13,920 bases of DNA from an uncultured Phascolarctobacterium sp. (lineage in GTDB: Bacteria; Bacillota; Negativicutes; Acidaminococcales; Acidaminococcaceae), in the NCBI GenBank assembly GCA_900547415.1, contig URGS01000036.1, forward strand, positions 1 to 13,920, written 5' to 3'. The notes beneath the pieces were generated by a model. The model saw only the letters and a list, made by a program, of their open reading frames with translations, was not told where the DNA came from and did not search any database. Shown here piece by piece: positions 1 to 4,842 of this stretch (its first letter is position 1; each line of letters opens with the position of its first letter). Position numbers and translations under genes: made by a program.

Positions 1-371
1 TCTTTTATATTTTTTTGATTACTATTATTTTGCATATCATTAGCTAACTTTGTAATCTTATTTTCCAAGTTTAGAATTGGAGCATATACCTTTAAAATCT
101 CTTCTAATAAAGTTTTAGAAGAATCTTGAAAATCCATCTGCTTTAAAAAGCCTATTGTTGGAGAGCCTTGTATATATATATTAAATTTTTCTTCTCCAAT
201 CCCCTCTTCAAACATAGAATTATCTATTATCGCATTTAAGAGTGTACTTTTTCCACAGCCATTTCTACCTACAATAGCTATTTTATCTTTTTCCTTTATT
301 TCAAAATTTATTTCCTCTAAAATTGTCTCAGCTCCATAAGATACTGAGCCATTTACTATTTTATAATTCAT
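1..371 (-). CDS. ABC-F family ATPase, N-terminal part (cut by window edge)
   Basis: The reading frame from ATG at 371 stays open to base 1, giving about 123 residues of the first ATP-binding domain. It shows a Walker A motif (GRNGCGKST, residues about 36-44) followed by a Q-loop-like segment (GFLKQMD). There is no membrane segment. This pattern fits ABC-F proteins, soluble twin-ATPase factors that act on the ribosome; some relieve stalling and some give resistance to ribosome-targeting antibiotics. The start has an AGAGGA ribosome site (378-383) six bases upstream. The signature motif, linker and second ATPase domain lie outside the window, so subgroup (Uup/YdiF-like or a resistance-type ABC-F) cannot be settled. 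Codon use is AT-rich like its right-hand neighbours. A single-domain ABC transporter ATPase is the main alternative. Confidence 0.8.
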   Translation of the reverse strand, partial: MNYKIVNGSVSYGAETILEEINFEIKEKDKIAIVGRNGCGKSTLLNAIIDNSMFEEGIGEEKFNIYIQGSPTIGFLKQMDFQDSSKTLLEEILKVYAPILNLENKITKLANDMQNNSNQKNIK

Positions 372-446
372 TTTCTTTCCTCTTTTATTTATCTATTTCT
401 ACATTTCTAAACTTTATCTTTGTAAATTTATATCATATTATAAAGT

Positions 447-471
447 AACCCCATCGCATCGCGGTGGGGTT
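447..471 (-). terminator. Intrinsic terminator after the first small cysteine-rich gene
   Basis: An 11-base-pair stem (447-457 with 461-471, one mismatch in DNA that is a G-U pair in RNA) with a three-base loop starts 10 bases past the stop at 481. On the minus strand it is followed by ACTTTATAAT, a weak U tract. Because it also lies about 75 bases before the ABC-F start, it could instead act as a conditional attenuator for that gene. Confidence 0.65.
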
Positions 472-480
472 CTGAAAGTG

Positions 481-750
481 TTAATCCATTTTTACGTAAT
501 ATCCATCGTTCTTGTTTGTAAGCCTATTATATCGGCAATTTGGACTGTTTCGCCGGTTGCAGTTCATACAATTAAAGGTTCTGCAAAACGGATAAAACTC
601 TTCGTCCACTAATGTGCCATATTCAGCAAACAATATCGTACCATCTTTTCCTTCAATAACAATTGTGCCATTAAAATTGTCTTTCTCCATTCCAATGGTT
701 TTTCCATCGATAGTAGCCACTCCAAGATCAAAATCCACTTTCTTATACAT
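481..750 (-). CDS. Small cysteine-rich protein of unknown function, copy 1 (89 aa)
   Basis: I do not recognise this gene. The start chosen is ATG at 750 (MYKKVDF), because a perfect AGGAGG lies at 761-766, ten bases upstream. A longer reading to 834 would run through the promoter and is rejected. The N-terminal half (residues 1-50) looks strand-rich, with repeated GK/GT turns. The C-terminal part carries four cysteines (C56, C61, C64, C72; spacing C-x4-C-x2-C-x7-C), each followed or preceded by Arg/Asn, which suggests a small metal-binding knuckle. No signal peptide or membrane segment is visible, so it is probably cytoplasmic. It is a clear paralogue of the next gene (888-1163): both start MYKKV and share a YGT...FY.FCR..NC core. 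It is a single-gene unit with its own promoter and terminator. Function is unknown; zinc or Fe-S binding is inferred only from the cysteines. Confidence 0.8.
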   Translation of the reverse strand: MYKKVDFDLGVATIDGKTIGMEKDNFNGTIVIEGKDGTILFAEYGTLVDEEFYPFCRTFNCMNCNRRNSPNCRYNRLTNKNDGYYVKMD

Positions 751-779
751 CTCTCTGTATCCTCCTAATGTTGTATTTT

Positions 780-792
780 GTCCAAATCGGAC
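780..792. promoter_or_regulatory. Inverted repeat in the 5' leader of small gene copy 1 (possible operator)
   Basis: GTCC-AAATC-GGAC (780-783 and 789-792) lies about 7-19 bases downstream of the predicted transcription start (about 799). The second small gene has a stronger palindrome at the matching place, so a repressor site or an mRNA 5' stem-loop is plausible. Four-base arms alone are weak evidence. Confidence 0.35.
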
Positions 793-805
793 GATGTATA
801 AGAAT

Positions 806-834
806 ATTATACCACTTTTTAATAAATAAATCAA
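806..834 (-). promoter_or_regulatory. Promoter of small gene copy 1
   Basis: TTGATT (829-834) and TATAAT (806-811) are separated by exactly 17 bases, with a TG one base upstream of the -10 (extended -10). The predicted transcript starts near 799, about 48 bases before the ATG at 750. Confidence 0.8.
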
Positions 835-846
835 AACATAAGAAAT

Positions 847-874
847 GCCACTTCTAACATATGCTAAAAGTGGC
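847..874 (-). terminator. Intrinsic terminator after small gene copy 2
   Basis: A stem pairs 847-853 (GCCACTT) with 868-874 (AAGTGGC). The inner part is nearly self-complementary, so the whole 28 bases can fold. On the minus strand it is followed by ATTTCTTATGTTTT. It lies 13 bases past the stop of the 888-1163 gene and just before the promoter of copy 1, insulating the two genes. Confidence 0.75.
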
Positions 875-887
875 TAAAGTAAAATCA

Positions 888-1163
888 CTAAATATTAATA
901 TAAAGTCCTTTTCTTTTGGAATATTTTTGATTATTTCTGCATGAAGGTTTTTCCGAAGATTTGCAATGAGACCCACAATTATTATTTCTGCAAAATTGAT
1001 AAAAATTTCCTTTTCTATCAACAGTCCCATAAAAAGCAAGTCTCAATGCTATTTTACCATTTAACCTAACCACAAAACCTTCATCAATTTTTTTAATCAC
1101 TTGACCAATAATTATTCCATTTTGTAATACTTCATTATCATTTAGTTCTACTTTTTTATACAT
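888..1163 (-). CDS. Small cysteine-rich protein of unknown function, copy 2 (91 aa)
   Basis: Paralogue of the 481-750 gene and likewise not recognised. ATG at 1163 has GGAGG at 1171-1175, seven bases upstream. Shared features in order: MYKKV start; an IIG turn near residue 20; a GK-I strand near 36-39; YGT at 45-47; FYQFCR at 54-59; then cysteines C58, C63, C67, C75 (C-x4-C-x3-C-x7-C). The middle spacing is one residue longer than in copy 1, a difference that fits a flexible metal knuckle. The C-terminal tail is basic (KYSKRKG). There is no signal peptide or membrane segment. The two copies differ at many positions, so the duplication is old or they arrived as a divergent pair. The gene has its own promoter, leader palindrome and terminator. 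Confidence 0.8.
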   Translation of the reverse strand: MYKKVELNDNEVLQNGIIIGQVIKKIDEGFVVRLNGKIALRLAFYGTVDRKGNFYQFCRNNNCGSHCKSSEKPSCRNNQKYSKRKGLYINI

Positions 1164-1190
1164 ACTTCTGCCTCCACTAAGATGCTAATA

Positions 1191-1207
1191 TTGTTCTCTT
1201 AGAACAA
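1191..1207. promoter_or_regulatory. Perfect 7-bp inverted repeat just after the transcription start (likely operator)
   Basis: TTGTTCT-CTT-AGAACAA is a perfect palindrome with a three-base spacer. It covers about +4 to +20 of the transcript predicted for the 888-1163 gene. A further half-like site, TTGTTCTC, lies at 1263-1270, upstream of that promoter. Position and symmetry fit a repressor operator. I cannot assign a known regulator; the half-site order is the reverse of the Bacillus LexA site (GAAC then GTTC). Confidence 0.5.
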
Positions 1208-1217
1208 CTACTTAAGT

Positions 1218-1247
1218 ATTATATCATAAGTTAATAAAAAAAGACAA
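1218..1247 (-). promoter_or_regulatory. Promoter of small gene copy 2
   Basis: TATAAT at 1218-1223 with an extended -10 TG, and TTGTCT at 1242-1247, 18 bases apart. The predicted start is near 1211, immediately before the palindrome at 1191-1207. Confidence 0.7.
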
Positions 1248-1300
1248 ATGTAAATACCTTTTTTGTTCTCTTTATAAACTTAAATGTGTTTCCGATTTAT

Positions 1301-1615
1301 TTATAGTTTTATAATTCTTACTAAGTCTCCTTTTCCTTGAACACCAACTGTTGTACCAATTTCTGTTCCATTTTTAAAACATTTAAATGTTGGTATACTC
1401 ATAACATTATACTTTTCTGCTAGTTCTGGACATTCATCTATATTTATTTTTGCAAATTTAACTTCATTTCCCATTTCTTTTTCTAATTCTTCTACAACTG
1501 GAGCCATCATTCTACATGGTCCACACCATTCTGCCCAAAAGTCTACCAATACTGGTTTTTCTGCTTTTAATACTTCACTTTCAAAATTTTCACTTGTTAT
1601 TTTTATAACTGACAT
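1301..1615 (-). CDS. trxA: Thioredoxin
   Basis: A 104-residue cytoplasmic thiol-disulfide oxidoreductase of usual thioredoxin length. The redox site WCGPC is at residues 30-34. The FW.EWCGPC context, the buried Asp at 25 and the cis-proline (Ile-Pro-Thr, P75) are all present, and there is no export signal. It would reduce protein disulfides, for example in ribonucleotide reductase or peroxiredoxins, using electrons from thioredoxin reductase, which is not in this window. ATG at 1615 has AAGGAGG at 1624-1630, eight bases away. I see no clear terminator after the stop before the next promoter. Codon use is strongly AT-biased (TTA, AGA, ATA), unlike dnaK or lepA, so it may have been acquired with the neighbouring small genes; it is unlikely to be the cell's only thioredoxin. 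Confidence 0.93.
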   Translation of the reverse strand: MSVIKITSENFESEVLKAEKPVLVDFWAEWCGPCRMMAPVVEELEKEMGNEVKFAKINIDECPELAEKYNVMSIPTFKCFKNGTEIGTTVGVQGKGDLVRIIKL

Positions 1616-1648
1616 TTTAAATTCCTCCTTATAAAATTTTTATATACA

Positions 1649-1899
1649 ATGCTCTTGCATTATATATCGTTAAAGAATAATCCTCTATTGAGAGGTGTAA
1701 TCTTTATCTTGATTACGAGGCTATAATAACAGTTAATTTTCTTCATTTCTGTTGCTTTGGCAACATATTTTCTGCGCACATTTCATTTCATATTACTTAC
1801 ATATGTTTTTTAACTAAAGTAACATTTAGTATTTTTATATAGATTATACGATAAATATTCAATAATTCCTATAAAATCTGATGCTTTGCATTATATATC
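1649..1899. repeat. Pair of short direct repeats upstream of trxA (1649-1668 and 1881-1899)
   Basis: Two copies of ATGCT(C)TTGCATTATATATC differ by one inserted base. Each holds a small stem-loop (ATGC...GCAT) overlapping a minus-strand TATAAT (1659-1664 and 1890-1895). The left copy sits about 33 bases before the trxA start and may be its -10 region, though no good -35 accompanies it. Confidence 0.6.
1682..1720 (-). promoter_or_regulatory. Tandem stem-loops upstream of trxA
   Basis: CCTCT-ATTG-AGAGG (1682-1695) is followed by GTAATC-N8-GATTAC (1697-1716), then GAGG at 1717-1720, which can compete for the first CCTC. The two alternative pairings are mutually exclusive, as in a switching leader. 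There is no recognised riboswitch consensus, and it is not shown that this stretch is transcribed. Confidence 0.3.
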
Positions 1900-1971
1900 C
1901 TTTTTATTACTTTTTATTTAGATATCTTTTAATCATTTATTTTTATTACTTGCATATGTTTTTTAACTAAA
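1792..1971. repeat. 27-base direct repeat, two copies (1792-1818 and 1945-1971)
   Basis: ATTACTT(A/G)CATATG followed by a T-run and TAACTAAA occurs twice, 26 of 27 bases identical and 153 bases apart. The copies follow the 1649 and 1881 repeats in the same order, so the gap looks like a degenerate tandem duplication. A related TAACTAAAGTAA lies at 3138-3149 before the Crp-like gene. Confidence 0.7.
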
Positions 1972-2005
1972 TTTACTACTAATACTAATTGCATAATTCA
2001 TCCAC

Positions 2006-2252
2006 CTAATTATGCTTAATATAAATAACTAGCTGTTCGCTCTCAGTTCCTTGGTGCTTAACCTTTTGCAGCAGTTTTTTCATTAATTCATTTGCTTATG
2101 GATCACCTTCCGGAATACTATCTGTTATAACTGCTCAAAAAAGCTAGAGCATTATCTGCACAAAAACATTCCAGAGAAGCAAACCCTGGCCCCAGCAAAA
2201 TCACAGCGGCTATGAGCAGAAGGCATTTCTTAATTATTCACCAATGATTCAT
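2006..2252 (-). pseudogene. Decayed small secreted-protein gene
   Basis: From ATG at 2252 the frame reads MNHW, a TGA stop (2238-2240), then IIKKC and a classic signal-peptide hydrophobic stretch (LLLIAAVILLGPGFA) ending near ...CADNALA, before a stop at 2118-2120. In the next frame the reading goes on as AVITDSIPEGDP, a TAA stop (2096-2098), then ANELMKKLLQKVKHQGTESEQ and a final TAG at 2006-2008. One in-frame stop, one frameshift and another stop therefore break what looks like a single gene for a short exported protein of about 75 residues. The parent function cannot be told. It shows no similarity by eye to the secreted protein at 12838-13113 beyond having a signal peptide. This explains much of the otherwise empty 1621-2392 gap; the rest is AT-rich repeats. 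Confidence 0.5.
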
Positions 2253-2358
2253 TACTAAAGCTTATATCCCAGGACGCCGTAAATATGTCTTATATTAGCC
2301 AAGCACTAAAAGGCTTATAGTCATAGCCATACACCGTAAAAAGCTCTTAAAACAAAAA

Positions 2359-2382
2359 TGAGGCTGCCCTAAGGCAGCCTCA
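2359..2382 (-). terminator. Intrinsic terminator of the Crp/Fnr-family gene
   Basis: A perfect 10-base-pair GC-rich stem (2359-2368 with 2373-2382) with a four-base loop. On the minus strand it is followed directly by TTTTTGTTTT. It lies 10 bases past the stop at 2393. Confidence 0.93.
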
Positions 2383-2392
2383 AGATTACGTT

Positions 2393-3067
2393 CTAGCAAG
2401 CTTCTAAAATAGTAAATGTATTCTTTTCGAAATCTACCAAACCGTCACTGCGCATTCTCGCCAGCTCTCTGGTCAACGCACTGCGGTCAGCATCAAGATA
2501 ATTGGCTAAATCAGTTCTATTAAAGGGAATGGTAAAGGTATTTGTACCTGCATACTTAGCCTCCTGCTCGAGATATGCCATAATCTTGCTGCGCAGTGTT
2601 TTTTTGCACAGAATTTCGGTCTTCTCAATCAGGCGAGTATTATTATCAGCCAATATAGAAACAATATTACACATCATTCTGCGGCAAGCTGTGCTATCCA
2701 TGCTGCTGTCAAGCAGGAACCTTCCTAAGGGAAGCATCAGAACCTCGCTGTCACTAGCTGCAAAATAGCTCACAGATGACTTATCACCCATTTTTCCCAG
2801 AAAGCTTTCTCCAAATACAGCACCAACACCTAAATTGGCAATAATGGACTTATCGCCCCACACATCCTCTTTGATCATTTGTACTGTGCCTTCTAATACT
2901 ACGCACAAGCTTTCTACGCAGTCACCTGCCAGAAATATATAATCAGATTTAGGAAAATGCTTGATCAAAGCGTGGAACTTCTTCAGCACCTCATTAATTT
3001 CATCCGTACCTAATCCTGAAAACAACGGTAGTTCAGAATAATTAGGTGTAAAAACCTTCGTAGACAT
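2393..3067 (-). CDS. Crp/Fnr-family transcriptional regulator
   Basis: A 224-residue cytoplasmic DNA-binding protein of usual family length. Residues about 15-125 form the cyclic-nucleotide-type beta barrel (LFSGLG..., GDCVESLCVVLEG, FGES). A long dimer helix follows, and residues about 155-215 form the winged helix (NRTDLANYLDADRSALTRELARMRSDG). In the phosphate pocket, where CRP has an Arg-Ser pair, this protein has Ser-Ser-Val-Ser, so cAMP binding is doubtful. There is no N-terminal Fe-S cysteine cluster as in FNR. The start is placed at ATG 3067, because upstream ATGs at 3097 and 3103 fall at the predicted -10 box. AAGGAG lies at 3081-3086 with a long 13-base spacing, and GGTGA is nearer. 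It stands alone between its own promoter and terminator, and its target genes are not evident. Regulators of this kind often control stress or redox metabolism; the ligand here is unknown. Confidence 0.88.
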   Translation of the reverse strand: MSTKVFTPNYSELPLFSGLGTDEINEVLKKFHALIKHFPKSDYIFLAGDCVESLCVVLEGTVQMIKEDVWGDKSIIANLGVGAVFGESFLGKMGDKSSVSYFAASDSEVLMLPLGRFLLDSSMDSTACRRMMCNIVSILADNNTRLIEKTEILCKKTLRSKIMAYLEQEAKYAGTNTFTIPFNRTDLANYLDADRSALTRELARMRSDGLVDFEKNTFTILEAC

Positions 3068-3101
3068 TAAATCACCATCGCTCCTTCCAATTTTCATTAT
3101 C

Positions 3102-3130
3102 ATTATCTATAAAAATACTGTTTTTGTAAA
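3102..3130 (-). promoter_or_regulatory. Promoter of the Crp/Fnr-family gene
   Basis: TTTACA (3125-3130) and GATAAT (3102-3107) are 17 bases apart, with the predicted start near 3095. The motif GTAACTAAAGTAAG (3137-3150) sits just upstream of the -35, the place of an activator site, and resembles TAACTAAAGTAAC at 1811-1823. Autoregulation is only a guess. Confidence 0.7.
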
Positions 3131-3164
3131 TATTTTGTAACTAAAGTAAGCGTTAAGTAATTTA

Positions 3165-3337
3165 TGTTGCTCTTGCAACACGTATTTGTTTATTTAAATT
3201 ACTTAATTTACTTATTTTACTTATTTAATTTAGCCCATAAATACTGGCTTTTTGGCTTTGCTACAGTCTTTATGGCTTAGTAGATTATGTAAATAAAGAA
3301 AGCAATTTTTCTGCGACTTCATGTTGCTCAAGCAACA
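3165..3337. repeat. TGTTGC...GCAACA stem-loop family (3165-3180, 3322-3337; relative at 1751-1764)
   Basis: TGTTGC-TCTT-GCAACA and TGTTGCT-CA-AGCAACA are perfect short palindromes; GTTGC-TTTG-GCAAC at 1751-1764 is a third. Smaller relatives with a TGC...GCA core occur at 1648-1661 and 1881-1891. All lie in the AT-rich intergenic gaps between trxA and dnaJ. I saw none elsewhere in the window. Confidence 0.5.
3235..3275. repeat. 12-bp inverted repeat (long stem-loop) between the Crp-like gene and dnaJ
   Basis: CCATAAATACTG (3235-3246) pairs with CAGTCTTTATGG (3264-3275) at 11 of 12 positions, around a 17-base loop with GGC repeats. No U tract follows on either strand, so it is not an obvious terminator. 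It lies in a 560-base gap with no intact gene. Confidence 0.6.
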
Positions 3338-3370
3338 ACTATCTCTACTAAGAAAAACTATAATGATGGC

Positions 3371-3462
3371 AAATGATGAGACACATTTTACTTGGGGCAA
3401 TGTTCTTCCGACCCCACGAATTTGCCTGTGTGCGTAGAGGGATGCACACAGGCTTCTTTTTT
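3371..3462 (+). ncRNA. Candidate small plus-strand RNA (orphan transcript)
   Basis: A plus-strand TATAAT at 3359-3364 would start a transcript near 3371. It would end at the strong plus-strand terminator 3424-3462, giving about 92 bases. Upstream of the terminator, GGGG (3394-3397) can pair with CCCC (3412-3415) to form a second stem. The nearest annotated gene on either side is on the opposite strand, so this terminator has no gene to serve. No -35 box is convincing. A leaderless 24-codon frame (3363-3437) overlaps it but lacks a ribosome site. I match no known RNA family. It could instead be the relic of a lost plus-strand gene. Confidence 0.35.
3424..3462 (+). terminator. Strong intrinsic terminator on the plus strand
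   Basis: A perfect 10-base-pair stem (3424-3433 with 3444-3453; GCCTGTGTGC / GCACACAGGC) with a 10-base loop, followed on the plus strand by TTCTTTTTT. The minus strand has no U tract after it, so its direction is plus. No plus-strand gene precedes it. Confidence 0.8.
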
Positions 3463-3619
3463 GCCTAAAAGCATGCTGAGCGTTTTTTCAGCAAATATGA
3501 TTTATTACTCCTATTATGCATAAACTCTTCTCCAGAAGCCTATATGGCCCTAAAAACCATATCACAAAATACTTGGAGACATTATGGCCGAGATTCATAT
3601 ATAACTTGTTTAAGAATAC

Positions 3620-3657
3620 AAAAAGCAGCGCTCCATATTTCAGGAACGCTGCTTTTT
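3620..3657 (-). terminator. Terminator of the hrcA-grpE-dnaK-dnaJ operon
   Basis: Stem 3620-3630 (AAAAAGCAGCG) pairs perfectly with 3647-3657, and three more inner pairs are possible past one mismatch. The arm itself supplies the minus-strand U tract (TTTTT). It starts 10 bases past the dnaJ stop and is symmetrical enough to work on both strands. Confidence 0.93.
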
Positions 3658-3667
3658 AATTTAGCAG

Positions 3668-4819
3668 TCATTTAAAAAAGTCTTTAATTTTCTTTAAAAA
3701 GCTTTTTTCTTCAGGGTTGATTGCATCACCGCATACATCCTCAAATTTACGCAGAGCTTCCTTCTGCTTATCATTGAGCTTAGTAGGAACAACAACCTTG
3801 ACACGTACCAGCTGGTCGCCACGACCACCGCCGCGCAGACTAGGAATACCCTTGCCCTTCAGACGCAGCACCTTGCCGGGCTGAGTACCCTCAGGAATAC
3901 GCATGGTAACTTGGCCGTCCAGTGTAGGAACCTTAATTTCAGCACCAAGGGTAGCCTGAACAATGCTGATAGGAACCTCGCACATTACAGTAGTGCCGTC
4001 ACGCTCAAAATACTTATGAGGTCTTACGTAAATGTATACGTACAAATCGCCGCTGGGTCCCCCCTTAGCGCCTGCCTCGCCCTCGCCTGCTACACGCAGT
4101 CTGGAGCCATCATTAACGCCTGCAGGTATCTTAACCTTAAGCTTCTTGTTTTTCTTTTCTGTGCCCTTGCCACGGCATGCTTTACAGGGCTCACTGATGA
4201 TCTTGCCCTCGCCATGACATCTGGAGCAGGGACGCTCGTTTACCATCTGGCCAAACATGGTATTTTGGGTAAAACGCACGTAACCGCTGCCATGACATTC
4301 AGGACAGGTCTCTACCTTGGAACCAGGCTCAGCGCCTTCACCATGGCAGTGACTGCACTGCTCATCCCTATAAAGATTGATTTCCTTTTCTACGCCAAAG
4401 GCTGCTTCCTCAAAGGAAATTTCTAGGTCAAAGCGCAGATCAGAACCACGCTGCGGGCCAGCATTGCTGCGTCCGCCGCGACCGCCTTGACCGCCGAAGA
4501 ACATATCAAATATATCCTCCATACCACTGCCGCCAAAGCCGCCTGCACCACCAAAGCCACCGAAGCCGCCAGGACCGCCGCCCATGCCGCCATTTTCAAA
4601 GGCAGCATGACCGAACTGATCGTACTGAGCACGCTTCTGCTCATCAGAAAGGACGTCGTAGGCTTCGTTGCATTCCTTGAATTTTTCTTCAGCCTCAGGA
4701 TTATCTTTATTCAAGTCAGGATGATATTTACGTGCCAGCTTGCGATATGCTTTTTTCAGCTCATCTTGGGTAGCTGTTTTAGATACGCCCAGGACCTCGT
4801 AATAATCTCTTTTACTCAA
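3668..4819 (-). CDS. dnaJ: Chaperone protein DnaJ (Hsp40)
   Basis: Cytoplasmic co-chaperone that delivers unfolded proteins to DnaK and stimulates its ATPase. It has 383 residues, normal for type I DnaJ. The J domain (residues 1-70) has HPD at 33-35. A Gly/Phe-rich linker (77-117) precedes the cysteine-rich zinc domain with four repeats: CSHCHGEG (155), CPECHGSG (172), CSRCHGEG (198) and CKACRGKG (212). The C-terminal substrate-binding domains run to about 365. The start is TTG at 4819: AGGATGG lies just upstream, the protein then begins MSKRDYYEVLG as expected, and the only nearby upstream ATG hits a stop two codons later. It lies 23 bases after dnaK and is the last gene of the operon. The rare-type start codon may lower DnaJ relative to DnaK. 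Confidence 0.98.
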   Translation of the reverse strand: MSKRDYYEVLGVSKTATQDELKKAYRKLARKYHPDLNKDNPEAEEKFKECNEAYDVLSDEQKRAQYDQFGHAAFENGGMGGGPGGFGGFGGAGGFGGSGMEDIFDMFFGGQGGRGGRSNAGPQRGSDLRFDLEISFEEAAFGVEKEINLYRDEQCSHCHGEGAEPGSKVETCPECHGSGYVRFTQNTMFGQMVNERPCSRCHGEGKIISEPCKACRGKGTEKKNKKLKVKIPAGVNDGSRLRVAGEGEAGAKGGPSGDLYVYIYVRPHKYFERDGTTVMCEVPISIVQATLGAEIKVPTLDGQVTMRIPEGTQPGKVLRLKGKGIPSLRGGGRGDQLVRVKVVVPTKLNDKQKEALRKFEDVCGDAINPEEKSFLKKIKDFFK

Positions 4820-4842
4820 AGCTTACACCATCCTATTGTTAA

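Noticed and set aside
481..834. Longer 117-residue version of small gene copy 1
   Set aside because: Its start lies in the -35 box of a good promoter, whereas ATG 750 has a perfect ribosome site and matches the paralogue's start.
3363..3437. 24-codon plus-strand frame (MMANDETH...) overlapping the orphan terminator
   Set aside because: It would start inside the -10 box with no ribosome site, and no plus-strand gene follows that a leader peptide could attenuate.
3474..3493. TGCTGA...TCAGCA inverted repeat with an internal T-run
   Set aside because: The T-run is in the loop, not after the stem, so it is not a terminator. The arms are only six bases, within chance.
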